From NCBI RefSeq assembly GCF_004358185.1, contig NZ_SMUV01000068.1, forward strand, positions 112,406 to 176,405: a DNA stretch of 64,000 bases. The letters run 5' to 3'. The notes beneath the pieces are model-generated. The model was not told the origin of the DNA. It saw nothing but the letters and a program-made list of their open reading frames with translations, and made no database searches. Position numbers and translations under genes: made by a program. Numbering within the stretch: the first letter of the stretch is position 1; every line of letters starts with the position of its first letter. Positions 42,420 to 51,055 of this stretch are shown piece after piece. Origin of the DNA: Antarcticimicrobium luteum (GTDB lineage: Bacteria > Pseudomonadota > Alphaproteobacteria > Rhodobacterales > Rhodobacteraceae).

Positions 42420-42785
42420 GCGCCAATGGTTAGCAAACTACTCTTTTCGCTCGGCCATAATCTTCCAGAATCATCGCCACAATTGGACCAAAACCACCAA
42501 AATATCCAACAAAGGCTTGGGGTTAGTTCGCGAGAGCAGAAAATATCTCGAAGGATATCGGCCTCGCCAGATTCAGTCTTTTTCGTTAGTAATCAATGCG
42601 TTATCGAGCGCAGGCTCCACCCGCCCGATTTGGTGCTGTGGACAACTTTTCCACTACATCTAGATTCTTCTTGCCGGACTCAGATGTTCGTGGCATTTCC
42701 ATTCTGACGGCAAAACGCGTCAGACGTGGCTTCGACCGTCAGAACGACAAAGAGCCTTGGCAAAGGCCATGAGAGGCGGCAGAAC
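42420..42785. promoter_or_regulatory. repABC promoter/operator region
   Basis: No gene in these 366 bases, which are less GC-rich than the flanks. TTCTGACGG (42702-42710) and its exact complement (42736-42744) form a 9-bp inverted repeat 41 bases before repA, a likely RepA/RepB operator. A DnaA-box-like TGTGGACAA lies at 42637-42645. Confidence 0.5.
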
Positions 42786-43985
42786 ATGGATGATCGAAAT
42801 ACGGGCTACGCGCAAGGCATAGGCTCTTCCGACATCGGAGCATTCGCAGACAGTCTTGCTGAGTCGCTTGACCGGCAGATGAAAGTTGCGTTCGAGCCGG
42901 AAGAACGCAAGTCCTTGCGCCGCTTCAGCTCGACCGAGGTCGCCGAGCTACTGCGCGTTAGTACGTCGAACCTGCGCAACCGGCACAAAGATGGCAGCTT
43001 TCCTGAAGTTCACACTGACGGTCGTGGTCACAGGTTCTACACGGCCGAAGAAGTTGACGAACTCCGTAACATTTTGGCCCGGACGGGGAAGAACGCTGAC
43101 GCATACAGGCCTGGTCGCCGAGAGGGCGACCGTCTTCAGGTCATATCGGTCGTGAATTTCAAAGGCGGCAGCTCGAAGACAACTGCGACGATCCATTTGG
43201 CACATCGGTATGCCCTGCGCGGCTACCGTGTGCTTGTTCTGGATCTCGACCCGCAAGCCAGTTTGACAACTTTTTTTGGTTTCCGGCCTGAGCTTGAATT
43301 TGCCGAGGGTGGCACAATCTATGACGCCTTGAGGTACGAGGATCAGGTTCCACTCTCTGAGGTAATCCAGAGAACATACTTCCATAAGCTCGACATGGTC
43401 CCGGCTGGCTTGATGCTGTCCGAATACGAGACCGAGACAGCGAACGCGCTCGCGCGCAGGATTCAGCCGATTTTCGCAGAGCGTCTTGCTCTAGCGTTGG
43501 AGGAGGTCGATTCCGACTATGACATCGTGCTGATCGATTGCCCTCCGCAGTTGGGCTTCCTGACATTGACGGCATTGGCGGCGTCCACGGGCCTGCTCGT
43601 GACAGTAGTTCCTGGCATGCTCGACATCGCTTCGATGAGCCAGTTTCTCAAACTTGCTTCGGAAACGGTCAAAGCCGTCGAGGAGGCGATTGGACGGCAT
43701 GTCACTTGGGACTTCGTAAAGTTCCTGATCACACGCTACGAGCCGTCGGACGGACCACAAACGCAAATGGCCGGGTACCTGCGTTCAATCCTTGCGGGTC
43801 AAGTCATGACTGAGCCGATGCTGAAGTCGACAGCCATTTCTGATGCCGGCATGACTCAGCAAACCATCTACGAGGTAGACCCGAGCCAGCTCATTCGGAA
43901 GACCATTGATCGGGCTTTGACCAGCGTGAACAGCGTTGCCGATGAGCTGGAGCAGACAATCCAAATGGCATGGGGGCGTCGCTGA
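42786..43985 (+). CDS. repA: Plasmid partition ATPase RepA (ParA family)
   Basis: A 399-residue Walker-type ParA. A winged-helix-like N terminus (STEVAELLRVSTSNLRNRHKDG, residues 49-70) precedes the deviant Walker A FKGGSSKTT (125-133). DLDPQASLT and DIVLIDCPPQLGFL are the A' and B motifs. The N-terminal DNA-binding part suits autorepression of the operon. It segregates plasmid copies together with RepB. The stop overlaps the repB start (TGATG). First gene of repABC. Confidence 0.9.
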   Translation: MDDRNTGYAQGIGSSDIGAFADSLAESLDRQMKVAFEPEERKSLRRFSSTEVAELLRVSTSNLRNRHKDGSFPEVHTDGRGHRFYTAEEVDELRNILARTGKNADAYRPGRREGDRLQVISVVNFKGGSSKTTATIHLAHRYALRGYRVLVLDLDPQASLTTFFGFRPELEFAEGGTIYDALRYEDQVPLSEVIQRTYFHKLDMVPAGLMLSEYETETANALARRIQPIFAERLALALEEVDSDYDIVLIDCPPQLGFLTLTALAASTGLLVTVVPGMLDIASMSQFLKLASETVKAVEEAIGRHVTWDFVKFLITRYEPSDGPQTQMAGYLRSILAGQVMTEPMLKSTAISDAGMTQQTIYEVDPSQLIRKTIDRALTSVNSVADELEQTIQMAWGRR

Positions 43986-44953
43986 TGGCCCGAAATATCT
44001 TCAACCAACCACCGAAAGACGAGAAAGAGTCGGCAGCCCCCTCTCCTGCCCCGGTCAAATCCACGAAGCTACCTGGCTCGGTTGGCGGATTGCGGGATTC
44101 TCTCCGAGAAATCACTGCCAACTCAATCCGAGATATCGAGCCCGACCGGATCGATGTGGATGGCCTCCGGGATCGACTGATCCTGGAGGACAGCAGCATT
44201 GAAGATCTCGCCGAAAGCATTCGCAAGCATGGTCAGCAAGTGCCGATCATGGTCCGCCCCTCAGACCAACCAGACCGATACCGCATCATTTATGGCCGTC
44301 GAAGACTGGCAGCCATTCGAAGAGTCGGCGGAACCGTAAAAGCGATCGTTCGAACACTCGATGACGATGCCTCTCTGATCGCGCAAGGCCAGGAAAACAA
44401 CCTCCGGCTGGATCCGTCATTCATTGAGAAATCTTTTTTTATCAAAGAGATGCAGGAAGCCGGTTACAAGCCGGGCGTCATCCAGGACGCTCTAGGCCTC
44501 ACCCGGCAAGGTGTGTCGAACCATCGTGTAGTCATCGAACAACTGCCTGACGAGCTTGTCCGACTTATCGGCCCGGCTCATGGCGTGGGTCGACGCCAAT
44601 GGGGTGATCTGGCGGCTCTTTCGGAGAAAGTTCCGCTTGTCGATATTGCGCGCGAGACACTTGCTGCTCTCCCTGACACCACTCCAAGTTCAGACAGGTT
44701 TCAAGCTGTCTACGTCGCTTGCTCCAGCAAAGCGCGTGGCGCGGCCAACCAAAGCGCCCGTAGCCAAACGATCGTGGTAAAGGACAAAAGTGGTAGCCCT
44801 GTCGGCACACTTTCAGTGGATGGCAAGTCGATCGCGATCAAGATCACCCGCAAGGACAACCCGGAATTCGGCCAATGGCTCGAAGAGCGTGCGGAAAACA
44901 CGCTGCGACAGCTTTTCGAACAGTGGCAGAATGAGAGAGGCTCAGGGACCTGA
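43985..44953 (+). CDS. repB: Plasmid partition protein RepB (ParB family)
   Basis: A 322-residue ParB-type centromere-binding protein. The N-terminal nuclease-like core has IEDLAESIRKHGQQVPIMVRP and YGRRRLAAIRRVGG. Box II is IAQGQENNLRLDPSFIEK. A helix-turn-helix follows (ALGLTRQGVSNHRVVIEQL), and the C-terminal dimer region ends at NERGSGT. It should bind the 16-bp palindromes in and after repC. It overlaps repA by one base. Confidence 0.9.
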   Translation: MARNIFNQPPKDEKESAAPSPAPVKSTKLPGSVGGLRDSLREITANSIRDIEPDRIDVDGLRDRLILEDSSIEDLAESIRKHGQQVPIMVRPSDQPDRYRIIYGRRRLAAIRRVGGTVKAIVRTLDDDASLIAQGQENNLRLDPSFIEKSFFIKEMQEAGYKPGVIQDALGLTRQGVSNHRVVIEQLPDELVRLIGPAHGVGRRQWGDLAALSEKVPLVDIARETLAALPDTTPSSDRFQAVYVACSSKARGAANQSARSQTIVVKDKSGSPVGTLSVDGKSIAIKITRKDNPEFGQWLEERAENTLRQLFEQWQNERGSGT

Positions 44954-45000
44954 TCCCCGGTCATAACCATAAACACGAGCAGAGGAGAAAGGCGAAGACC

Positions 45001-45056
45001 AAAAAGAAAAGAGCCCCCCAAGGTTTCCCCCGGAGAGCCCTCATCATCTGATTAGC
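45001..45056 (-). ncRNA. Antisense ctRNA in the repB-repC gap
   Basis: repABC plasmids carry a small counter-transcribed RNA here that limits RepC. On the minus strand I see TTGACC (45086-45091), a 17-base spacer and TACATC (45063-45068) as a promoter. Downstream is a stem of AGGGCTCTCC (45032-45041) with GGGGGGCTCT (45010-45019, G-U pairs allowed), followed by TTTTCTTTTT (45000-45009). Start near 45056 is inferred. Length and end shape fit known ctRNAs. Confidence 0.6.
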
Positions 45057-45193
45057 ACCTGTGATGTAGCAATCTCCGACATACCGGTCAAGAGTCACCG
45101 ATTCGGTGGACGTCTTTTTGTTGCCTTTTCTCGCCAAAAACGGCGTGAAGAGCCGGGGAAGTTGTGGGCCGCAACGGTCGTCGTTCAACAAAC

Positions 45194-46249
45194 ATGGCAT
45201 TCACAAAACTTTCCGTTCAAACTTTGGGCGTAGGGAAAAGCACCCCCGCCACATCCACGCCTGAAACCAACATCTGGGCAGTTTTCCGCGCGCTGAGAGA
45301 CACTCGCACCCTCTTTGGTCTCCGTCCAGGACATGTTCAAACGCTCCAAGCGATGCTGAGCTTTCTCAAGCCTGGGCATGGAGATACAGTGTTCGCTTCC
45401 AACGACGAGATCTGCCGTCGAATTGGCGGGATCGATGAACGAACCCTCCGTAGGCACATCGATCGCTTTGTCGAACTCGGTTTCATGAAGCGCCATGACA
45501 GCCCAAATCGCAAAAGATACCGGGTGAAGTCGTCCGAAGGTCGGTCCATTAGCTATGGCTTGTCACTCACTCCATTGCTCGCGCGTGCCAGCGAGCTACT
45601 TGCGGCGGCCCAAGAGATGGAAAACGCACGCCGGGATCGCGTGTTCCTGCGAAAGCAAATCCTAACCAGGCTTGCACGTCTCGACGAAGATGACCCCGAA
45701 AACAACCTCACACATGTGGTACGCCGAGTTCTTCGGAGGAAGCTCTCGATCGCGGAGTATCGTGCTTTGCTCGACAAACTGGAAGTTCACTGCAAGCAGA
45801 TGTCCACCGCGGTGGACGCACCAGAAGCAGTGAAACTGCCCGCCAATGACGGACAAACTGTCCGGCACCAATCTAAGTCTGAAAAAGAACAAAAAGATTT
45901 AGAAAGCGCGACCAACGACGAAACACCTGCTCTGCAAACGCTCACAACCGTTTGCGACCAAGCCACATCGTTCGCTACGAACTCGCTCAGAAACTGGATC
46001 GACGTCGAAAGACATGCCAGAACACTCGCTCCAATGATGGGAATCCACGAAAGCACCTTCGAAAAGGCTGCGAGGAAGATAGGCTCTCAAAAAGCATCAT
46101 GCGCCATCTTCATAATTCTCCAGATGAGCAACCGCATCCGAGACTTTGGAGCGTATTTCCACAGCATCACGCTCGGTCGCAGAGAAACTGACTTCAATCC
46201 ATCACTCTTGTTGGAGAGACTTTCTCGTTCTGGGGCAGCTACTGCGTGA
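45194..46249 (+). CDS. repC: Replication initiator RepC
   Basis: A 351-residue initiator of the repABC family. The N terminus has a winged-helix region (FASNDEICRRIGGIDERTLRRHIDRFVELGFMKRHDSPNRKRY) and the C-terminal domain includes FILQMSNRIRDFGAYFHSI, where repC proteins end in a conserved RSGAYL-like stretch. I chose ATG 45194, which starts MAFTKLSVQTLGVG; an upstream TTG would run into the ctRNA region. RepC acts in cis at the origin inside its own gene and sets the copy number. Confidence 0.88.
   Translation: MAFTKLSVQTLGVGKSTPATSTPETNIWAVFRALRDTRTLFGLRPGHVQTLQAMLSFLKPGHGDTVFASNDEICRRIGGIDERTLRRHIDRFVELGFMKRHDSPNRKRYRVKSSEGRSISYGLSLTPLLARASELLAAAQEMENARRDRVFLRKQILTRLARLDEDDPENNLTHVVRRVLRRKLSIAEYRALLDKLEVHCKQMSTAVDAPEAVKLPANDGQTVRHQSKSEKEQKDLESATNDETPALQTLTTVCDQATSFATNSLRNWIDVERHARTLAPMMGIHESTFEKAARKIGSQKASCAIFIILQMSNRIRDFGAYFHSITLGRRETDFNPSLLLERLSRSGAATA
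45802..45817. promoter_or_regulatory. 16-bp palindrome GTCCACCGCGGTGGAC inside repC (candidate parS)
   Basis: Perfect palindrome, identical to the copy at 46251-46266 and preceded by AT in both. RepB centromere sites of repABC plasmids are 16-bp palindromes; this one is inside the repC coding sequence next to an AT-rich stretch. Confidence 0.6.
45868..45908. other. AT-rich stretch inside repC, candidate replication origin
   Basis: Within repC the bases around 45868-45908 are A-rich and clearly less GC-rich than the flanks. In repABC plasmids the origin lies within repC in such a stretch. This is position and composition only. Confidence 0.4.
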
Positions 46250-46250
46250 T

Positions 46251-46266
46251 GTCCACCGCGGTGGAC
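46251..46266. promoter_or_regulatory. 16-bp palindrome GTCCACCGCGGTGGAC after repC (candidate parS)
   Basis: Exact second copy of the palindrome at 45802-45817, two bases after the repC stop and in front of the ParB-like gene. It may serve RepB, the ParB-like protein or both. Confidence 0.6.
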
Positions 46267-46355
46267 ATGTTGAGAGGTAGTGAATGGCTGTGAAAGGGGT
46301 GACGGGAAGTGAGATCGGAAGAGTGGCTTCCGGCGCCCGTCGTGGAGAAGATCTG

Positions 46356-48524
46356 ATGGCGAAATCTGTCCAGAAAGTCACCCTGTCCCCCTCCCGGGAC
46401 ATCCCCTTCGACAAGCTCGTGCTGAGCCAGTCCAACGTGCGGCGCATCAAGGCCGGCATCTCGGTCGAGGAACTGGCCGAAGACATCGCCCGCCGCGGGT
46501 TGCTGCAGAGCCTGAGCGTCCGGCCCGTTGTTGAGGAGGATGGTTCCGAGACCGGTAAGTTCGAAATCCCCGCTGGCGGTCGGCGCTTCCAGGCCCTGTC
46601 TCTCCTGGTGAAACAGAAGCGCCTGGCCAAGACGACGCCCATTCCCTGCATCGTGCGGGATGCCAATTCCACGATCCTCGCCGAAGACGACTCGCTCGCT
46701 GAGAACATGCAACGCGCTGCCCTACATCCGCTCGATCAGTTCCGCGCCTTTGTGGCCCTGCGGGAGAAGGGTCAGGGCGATGAAGAGATCGCAGCCGCCT
46801 TCTTCGTCACGCCACAGGTGGTCAAACAACGCCTGAAGCTCGCCACCGTGGCCCCTGCCCTGCTCGAGCTCTATGCCGAGGACGAGATGACGCTGGAGCA
46901 GCTGATGGCCTTCACGGTCAATCCGGATCATGAACGCCAGGTTCAGATCTGGGAGGCGATTCGGTCGTCCTGGAACAAGGAGTCGTATCAGATCCGACGG
47001 ATGCTGACGGAAACCTCGGTGCGCGCCTCTGACCGTCGTGCCGCCTTTGTCGGCGTCGAGGCTTATGAGGCTGCTGGCGGTACGATGTTGCATGACCTTT
47101 TCCAAGGCGATGACGGCGGCTGGTTGGAAGACCCTGCCCTGCTCGATCGTCTGGTCAGCGAGAAGCTTCAGGCTGAAGCCGAAGCCATCGCGACAGAAGG
47201 CTGGAAGTGGATCGAGGTCTCGCTCGACCTGCCCTATGGCTACAGCCATGGCCTGCGGCGATTGGGCGGAGACCCGGCGCCGATGACGGATGATGAAGGC
47301 GCGGCCCATGCCAAGCTGCTTACCGAGTACCGAGCGCTCGAAGAGGAATACGAGGGCCAGGATAAGTTCCCCGAAGAGATCGACGCGCGTCTTGGCGAGT
47401 TGGAAGTCGCGATGGAGAAGCTCGAGGCTCGGCCGCTGATCTTCGACGCGGAGGAGATCGCGAGGGCAGGGGCTTTCGTGACGCTTGATCGCTATGGCGA
47501 GCTTGCCGTCTATCGGGGCTTCGTGCGGCCCGAGGATGAGCCTCGGGAAGACATCGACGTCCACAGCGGTGAACAGGCCGTAGGCGGGCAGGGCGCTGAG
47601 CTTTCAGTGGGGGGCAGCGCGGATGGTGTCGGCCATGGCACGGTGATCACCTCTGCCGGTCAGGCGCTTGGCGCCAACGTTCCCGACGAGGAGGACGATG
47701 GTGCGTTAAAGCCCTTGCCTGAGCGGCTGGTCATGGAGTTGACGGCGCACCGGACATTGGCACTGCGCGAAGCTGTCGGGCGCACCCCTGATGTCGCGTT
47801 GACGCTGCTGCTCCTGAAGCTTGTCAACGACACCTTCCGGACGTCCAGTTCGGCCGGCAGCTGCCTCGAGGCCTCGGTCCGTCACGTCTACATGTCCGCG
47901 CAAGCCAGCGATCTGAAGGACAGCGTGGTGGCCAAGCTGGTGGACGATCGTCACGCGGAGTGGGAGGCCGACCTGCCGCTCGGCGACGATGCCGCTCTCT
48001 GGGATTACCTGACCTCCCTCGATCAGGCGAGCCGTCTGTCCCTGCTCGCGCATTGCCTCAGCTTCGGGATCAATGCGCTGCATGAGAAGGTGAACCCTTA
48101 TGGTGCCGGCATCTCCGCCAGCGGTCTGACGCGGCGGATGACCCAGGCCGACCTGGTCGCACAGGCGGTCGACATCGACATGGTCGAGGCGGGTTGGGAG
48201 CCGACGGCCGATACCTACCTGAACCGCGTGCCCAAGGCCCGGATCCTCGAGGCCGTGCGTGAGGCGAAAGGGGAGGGGACGGCGCAACTCCTCGATCACC
48301 TGAAGAAGGGCGAGATGGCGACCGAAGCCGAGCGCCTCTTGAAGGGTAGCGGCTGGTTGCCGGAGGTTCTTCGTCGTCATGATCCGGCGGCACTCGACGG
48401 TGTGGAAGGGCAGGGGGCGTCTGAGCCCGTTTCCGACGCTGAGCAGGCCGAAGATGTCGACCTGCCCGCCTTCCTTACAACGGACTTGCCGAGCAATGAG
48501 GCATCGATGATGGCCGCGGAGTGA
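46356..48524 (+). CDS. Large plasmid ParB-like protein
   Basis: A 722-residue protein with a ParB/Spo0J N terminus: IPFDKLVLSQSNVRRIKAGISVEELAEDIARRGLLQSLSVRP over about residues 12-53, then GGRRFQALSLLVKQ and DDSLAENMQRAALHPLDQF, and a helix-turn-helix (AAAFFVTPQVVKQRLKLATV). The remaining 450 residues are an acidic extension absent from true ParB. Such proteins are common on large alphaproteobacterial plasmids beside transfer and maintenance genes and are thought to be DNA-processing or regulatory. I prefer ATG 46356, with GGAGAAG before it; ATG 46284 is possible. Confidence 0.75.
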   Translation: MAKSVQKVTLSPSRDIPFDKLVLSQSNVRRIKAGISVEELAEDIARRGLLQSLSVRPVVEEDGSETGKFEIPAGGRRFQALSLLVKQKRLAKTTPIPCIVRDANSTILAEDDSLAENMQRAALHPLDQFRAFVALREKGQGDEEIAAAFFVTPQVVKQRLKLATVAPALLELYAEDEMTLEQLMAFTVNPDHERQVQIWEAIRSSWNKESYQIRRMLTETSVRASDRRAAFVGVEAYEAAGGTMLHDLFQGDDGGWLEDPALLDRLVSEKLQAEAEAIATEGWKWIEVSLDLPYGYSHGLRRLGGDPAPMTDDEGAAHAKLLTEYRALEEEYEGQDKFPEEIDARLGELEVAMEKLEARPLIFDAEEIARAGAFVTLDRYGELAVYRGFVRPEDEPREDIDVHSGEQAVGGQGAELSVGGSADGVGHGTVITSAGQALGANVPDEEDDGALKPLPERLVMELTAHRTLALREAVGRTPDVALTLLLLKLVNDTFRTSSSAGSCLEASVRHVYMSAQASDLKDSVVAKLVDDRHAEWEADLPLGDDAALWDYLTSLDQASRLSLLAHCLSFGINALHEKVNPYGAGISASGLTRRMTQADLVAQAVDIDMVEAGWEPTADTYLNRVPKARILEAVREAKGEGTAQLLDHLKKGEMATEAERLLKGSGWLPEVLRRHDPAALDGVEGQGASEPVSDAEQAEDVDLPAFLTTDLPSNEASMMAAE

Positions 48525-48536
48525 TCCGCGCCATCC

Positions 48537-48558
48537 GAGGGCGGGGAAACCCGCCCTC
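48537..48558 (+). terminator. Hairpin with GAAA loop after the ParB-like gene
   Basis: A perfect 9-bp stem (48537-48545 with 48550-48558) closed by GAAA lies 12 bases after the stop. No T-run, but the same structure recurs after ssb, which suggests a local 3'-end type. Confidence 0.5.
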
Positions 48559-48589
48559 AATCACATAAAATATAACAATATCAATAACA

Positions 48590-48611
48590 TGAATGCGATC
48601 TTACGCATTCA
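48590..48611. repeat. Inverted repeat before the small plasmid protein gene
   Basis: TGAATGCG (48590-48597) and CGCATTCA (48604-48611) are exact complements across six bases, directly before the ribosome site of the following gene. Either a repressor site or a leader hairpin. Confidence 0.4.
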
Positions 48612-48623
48612 GGATGAGGAATC

Positions 48624-49088
48624 ATGTCTGCAACCAACATTCTCGACACTGCGCCCCTGGGGGCGCTCATTCGCTATACGGACGGCAGTCCGAAACCGCC
48701 TGCGCGGTTCACGAAGAAGCTCGCGGCCTGGGAGCGCTCGAACGGCGTCGGCCGTCTCGTCAAGAAGGAGCCGCCGCGAACCTGGACGGCGCCGGCGTCG
48801 TTCACGCTGCACGAGGGGAACTTCTCCTCGGACGGGGTCATTCTCGTCACCATCATGCGAACGCATTCGGCGGATAGCGCCTTGACCTTCGAGGTCGCTG
48901 AGGAACCACGGCCCGGGCAGGTGCGTGTCCTGCTGGATTTCGGCGGTTGCACGGAGCTGCTCCACCTGGCCGAGTCTGTCACGGCTGCCGAACTCTGGAT
49001 CGCCAAAGAAGGCTATCGCAACGCGCGGCTCGAGATCGTCGGCAGCGAGGACGGCGATAGGGCAGGGGGCGCGGAGCTTGCTGCATGA
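48624..49088 (+). CDS. Hypothetical plasmid protein
   Basis: A 154-residue protein without a recognisable domain. It begins MSATNILDTAPLGALIRYTDG and has a middle KEPPRTWTAPASFTLHEGNF block. No signal peptide or membrane segment. A fair ribosome site (GGATGAGG) precedes the ATG. Small proteins like this regularly follow the large ParB-like gene on alphaproteobacterial plasmids. The codon use resembles its neighbours, so it is likely real. Confidence 0.6.
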   Translation: MSATNILDTAPLGALIRYTDGSPKPPARFTKKLAAWERSNGVGRLVKKEPPRTWTAPASFTLHEGNFSSDGVILVTIMRTHSADSALTFEVAEEPRPGQVRVLLDFGGCTELLHLAESVTAAELWIAKEGYRNARLEIVGSEDGDRAGGAELAA

Positions 49089-49476
49089 GCCCATTTAGAA
49101 CTCAGGGGGCCCGCCTAAGCGCGGGCCTCTCACCCATCACGACCCTTTCCCACGAGATCGCGGGGCACCATAGGATCCAATCCAAAACGGAAAGAAATCT
49201 TCACTTAAGAGCCTGCCCGGGAGGCTGGCAGCGAAAGCATCTGCGGGACACCCGGCTCCAGTCAGCGGTCGCACCATCCCCCGCTCACCATTCCCTTCCT
49301 TGCCCCGAATCCCGTCTTCGAGATCAACCCGCGAGGGGTCGGACTACGGGCGAGCCCGTGCCGCCGGGTGGATTCGGACGAGCCGAACGCACCCGGTGAT
49401 GTCAGCCAGTCTTCGGGCCTGCGGGGTCCTGTCGCGCGGGGGATGGTCCTCCGCCTCCAAGACAGGAGCCAAACAG
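49089..49476. other. Gap with a stem-loop
   Basis: No convincing gene in these 388 bases. GGCCCGC (49108-49114) and GCGGGCC (49121-49127) form a 7-bp stem shortly after the previous stop, which could end that transcript. The rest shows nothing I can interpret. Confidence 0.4.
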
Positions 49477-49641
49477 ATGTCCCGCAAAGATGCTCACGCT
49501 TTCGCCGCCTCCCTCGCCGCCACGCTCATGGTCTCGATCGTCGTCTTCCAGGCAGGGGATGGAACCTATGGTGCCGTCCCCGCCGATGAAATCGACGGCG
49601 ACGAAGTTCAGGTGGTGGGTGAGATCGACCCGTGGGCGTGA
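49477..49641 (+). CDS. Small predicted membrane or exported protein
   Basis: A 54-residue peptide. MSRKDAHAFAASLAATLMVSIV gives a short hydrophobic stretch at residues 8-24 that could be a signal anchor, followed by an acidic tail with EIDGDEVQVVGEIDPWA. CAGGAG lies at good distance before the ATG. Function unknown; the ribosome site and hydrophobic pattern are the only support. Confidence 0.45.
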   Translation: MSRKDAHAFAASLAATLMVSIVVFQAGDGTYGAVPADEIDGDEVQVVGEIDPWA

Positions 49642-49753
49642 AGCCCACGGTCTCGGAAAGGGCCCTGGTTCGGAACAAGGCTCCGGACCTGGTCCTTCGC
49701 CAGTCGCCTGCGTCGGCCGACAAGCGGATCACGCCGAATATCCCGGCTGCTCA

Positions 49754-51055
49754 CTAATGGTCTGACGCCCAAGCGGGCAAAGCTCCGGCATCGATCAGCC
49801 GTTGCCGGACGAAGGGATCGAGCGCCTCCGGCAGAAGGTCACGCAGCAACCGCCATTCCGGCGATTGCTCATCAACTTGCTCGACATGGCCAAGCCTGTG
49901 AGAGGTGATCGATCGGTATAGGTGTTCACCAACCTTGCCCTTCAACAGAACGCGTTGCGACGTGTTTTCGATCAGGGTAGTCAGCAAGCGTGCAAAAGGC
50001 GCCAGTGAACCAGAGTTCTGAAAGGTGTTTAGCATCGCCCGAATGTTTGGATGATCGCTCGCGTAGTTTTCGGGTTTGCCAGCCGCCTCTGCAACGATGG
50101 AAAACGCGGCAGCAACAAGGCGGTCGATACGCTGCCGTTCCGCGAACTGTTCAAGTTCCGCCAACGGCAGATGGTTCATTCGATCACCCCACGCTCGCAA
50201 AGCGCGGAAATAGGGCAAACGTTTCGACTTGATCTGTTCGAGTAGCGGTCCCGCAAGTCGATCCTCTAGAAACGGGCACTCAGATCCAGGGAATGTGAGG
50301 GAGTCGAACCTGACCAGAACGGGTACGTCATATCCCACTCCGTTCGACAAATAGCAGGTCAGTACCAAGGTGCGTTGTTCCCGCGATGCGGTGACCGCTT
50401 GCTGATCTAGGACGAAGGCATTGCCTTTGTGCCGATGAACCACGTCTGAAACTGCCTGTGGCACATGGTCAGGATTGAAAGATGACAACACCCAAAGTAG
50501 CGGAATGCCTTCGCGGTCGTAGTGGATGCAACGTTGCGACACTTCGGTCTGAAAAGTATGCGACATTTGGTATTCGACGGCGAAGCGTCCGAAGCCGCGC
50601 CAGTCAACCAGCACGTCCGGAAAACGCCCGTGCTGACTTTCTGTCGGCGGCAGATACTCGTCGACCTTCGTGCCCTCGCACCGCTCATCCAGCGCGGTAA
50701 GTTCGGCAATGAGTTCACACATGCGGCGGTGCAATTCGGACTCTTGCTGGCCGCGATACTGCGCTGCGCGTGCGTCATCCGGGTGCATGTTCTTTCCGGA
50801 GTACCAAGGACAACGCGGATCTGATCCTTGGTAGTGGGCGAACAATGGGCGACCGTGCGAGGTCGAGATATATACCTGCCCATTGCAGGCGATGCACCGG
50901 GCCACTAGGCCGTCTTTTCCGTTCCGGTGGTCCGTAATGCCAGCCCGCAAGCTCTCCCATCCCTCGCGTGGCATGGCGAGAAGATCACGGGCCGACAGTG
51001 GACCCAATTTCTCAAAGATCACTTCTTCGATTATGCGGCGAGGTTCACGAGACAT
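49754..51055 (-). CDS. CoiA-like predicted nuclease
   Basis: A 433-residue protein. A zinc-finger-like lobe CIACNGQVYISTSHGRPLFAHYQG (about residues 54-77) precedes the FPDVLVDWRGFGRFAVEYQMS stretch (about 144-164), where Asp and ExQ are the core residues of the restriction-like nuclease fold found in CoiA competence proteins. The C-terminal half is helical and unassigned. It might process incoming DNA on this plasmid, or be part of a defence function. It stands alone, convergent with the preceding genes. Confidence 0.6.
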   Translation of the reverse strand: MSREPRRIIEEVIFEKLGPLSARDLLAMPREGWESLRAGITDHRNGKDGLVARCIACNGQVYISTSHGRPLFAHYQGSDPRCPWYSGKNMHPDDARAAQYRGQQESELHRRMCELIAELTALDERCEGTKVDEYLPPTESQHGRFPDVLVDWRGFGRFAVEYQMSHTFQTEVSQRCIHYDREGIPLLWVLSSFNPDHVPQAVSDVVHRHKGNAFVLDQQAVTASREQRTLVLTCYLSNGVGYDVPVLVRFDSLTFPGSECPFLEDRLAGPLLEQIKSKRLPYFRALRAWGDRMNHLPLAELEQFAERQRIDRLVAAAFSIVAEAAGKPENYASDHPNIRAMLNTFQNSGSLAPFARLLTTLIENTSQRVLLKGKVGEHLYRSITSHRLGHVEQVDEQSPEWRLLRDLLPEALDPFVRQRLIDAGALPAWASDH

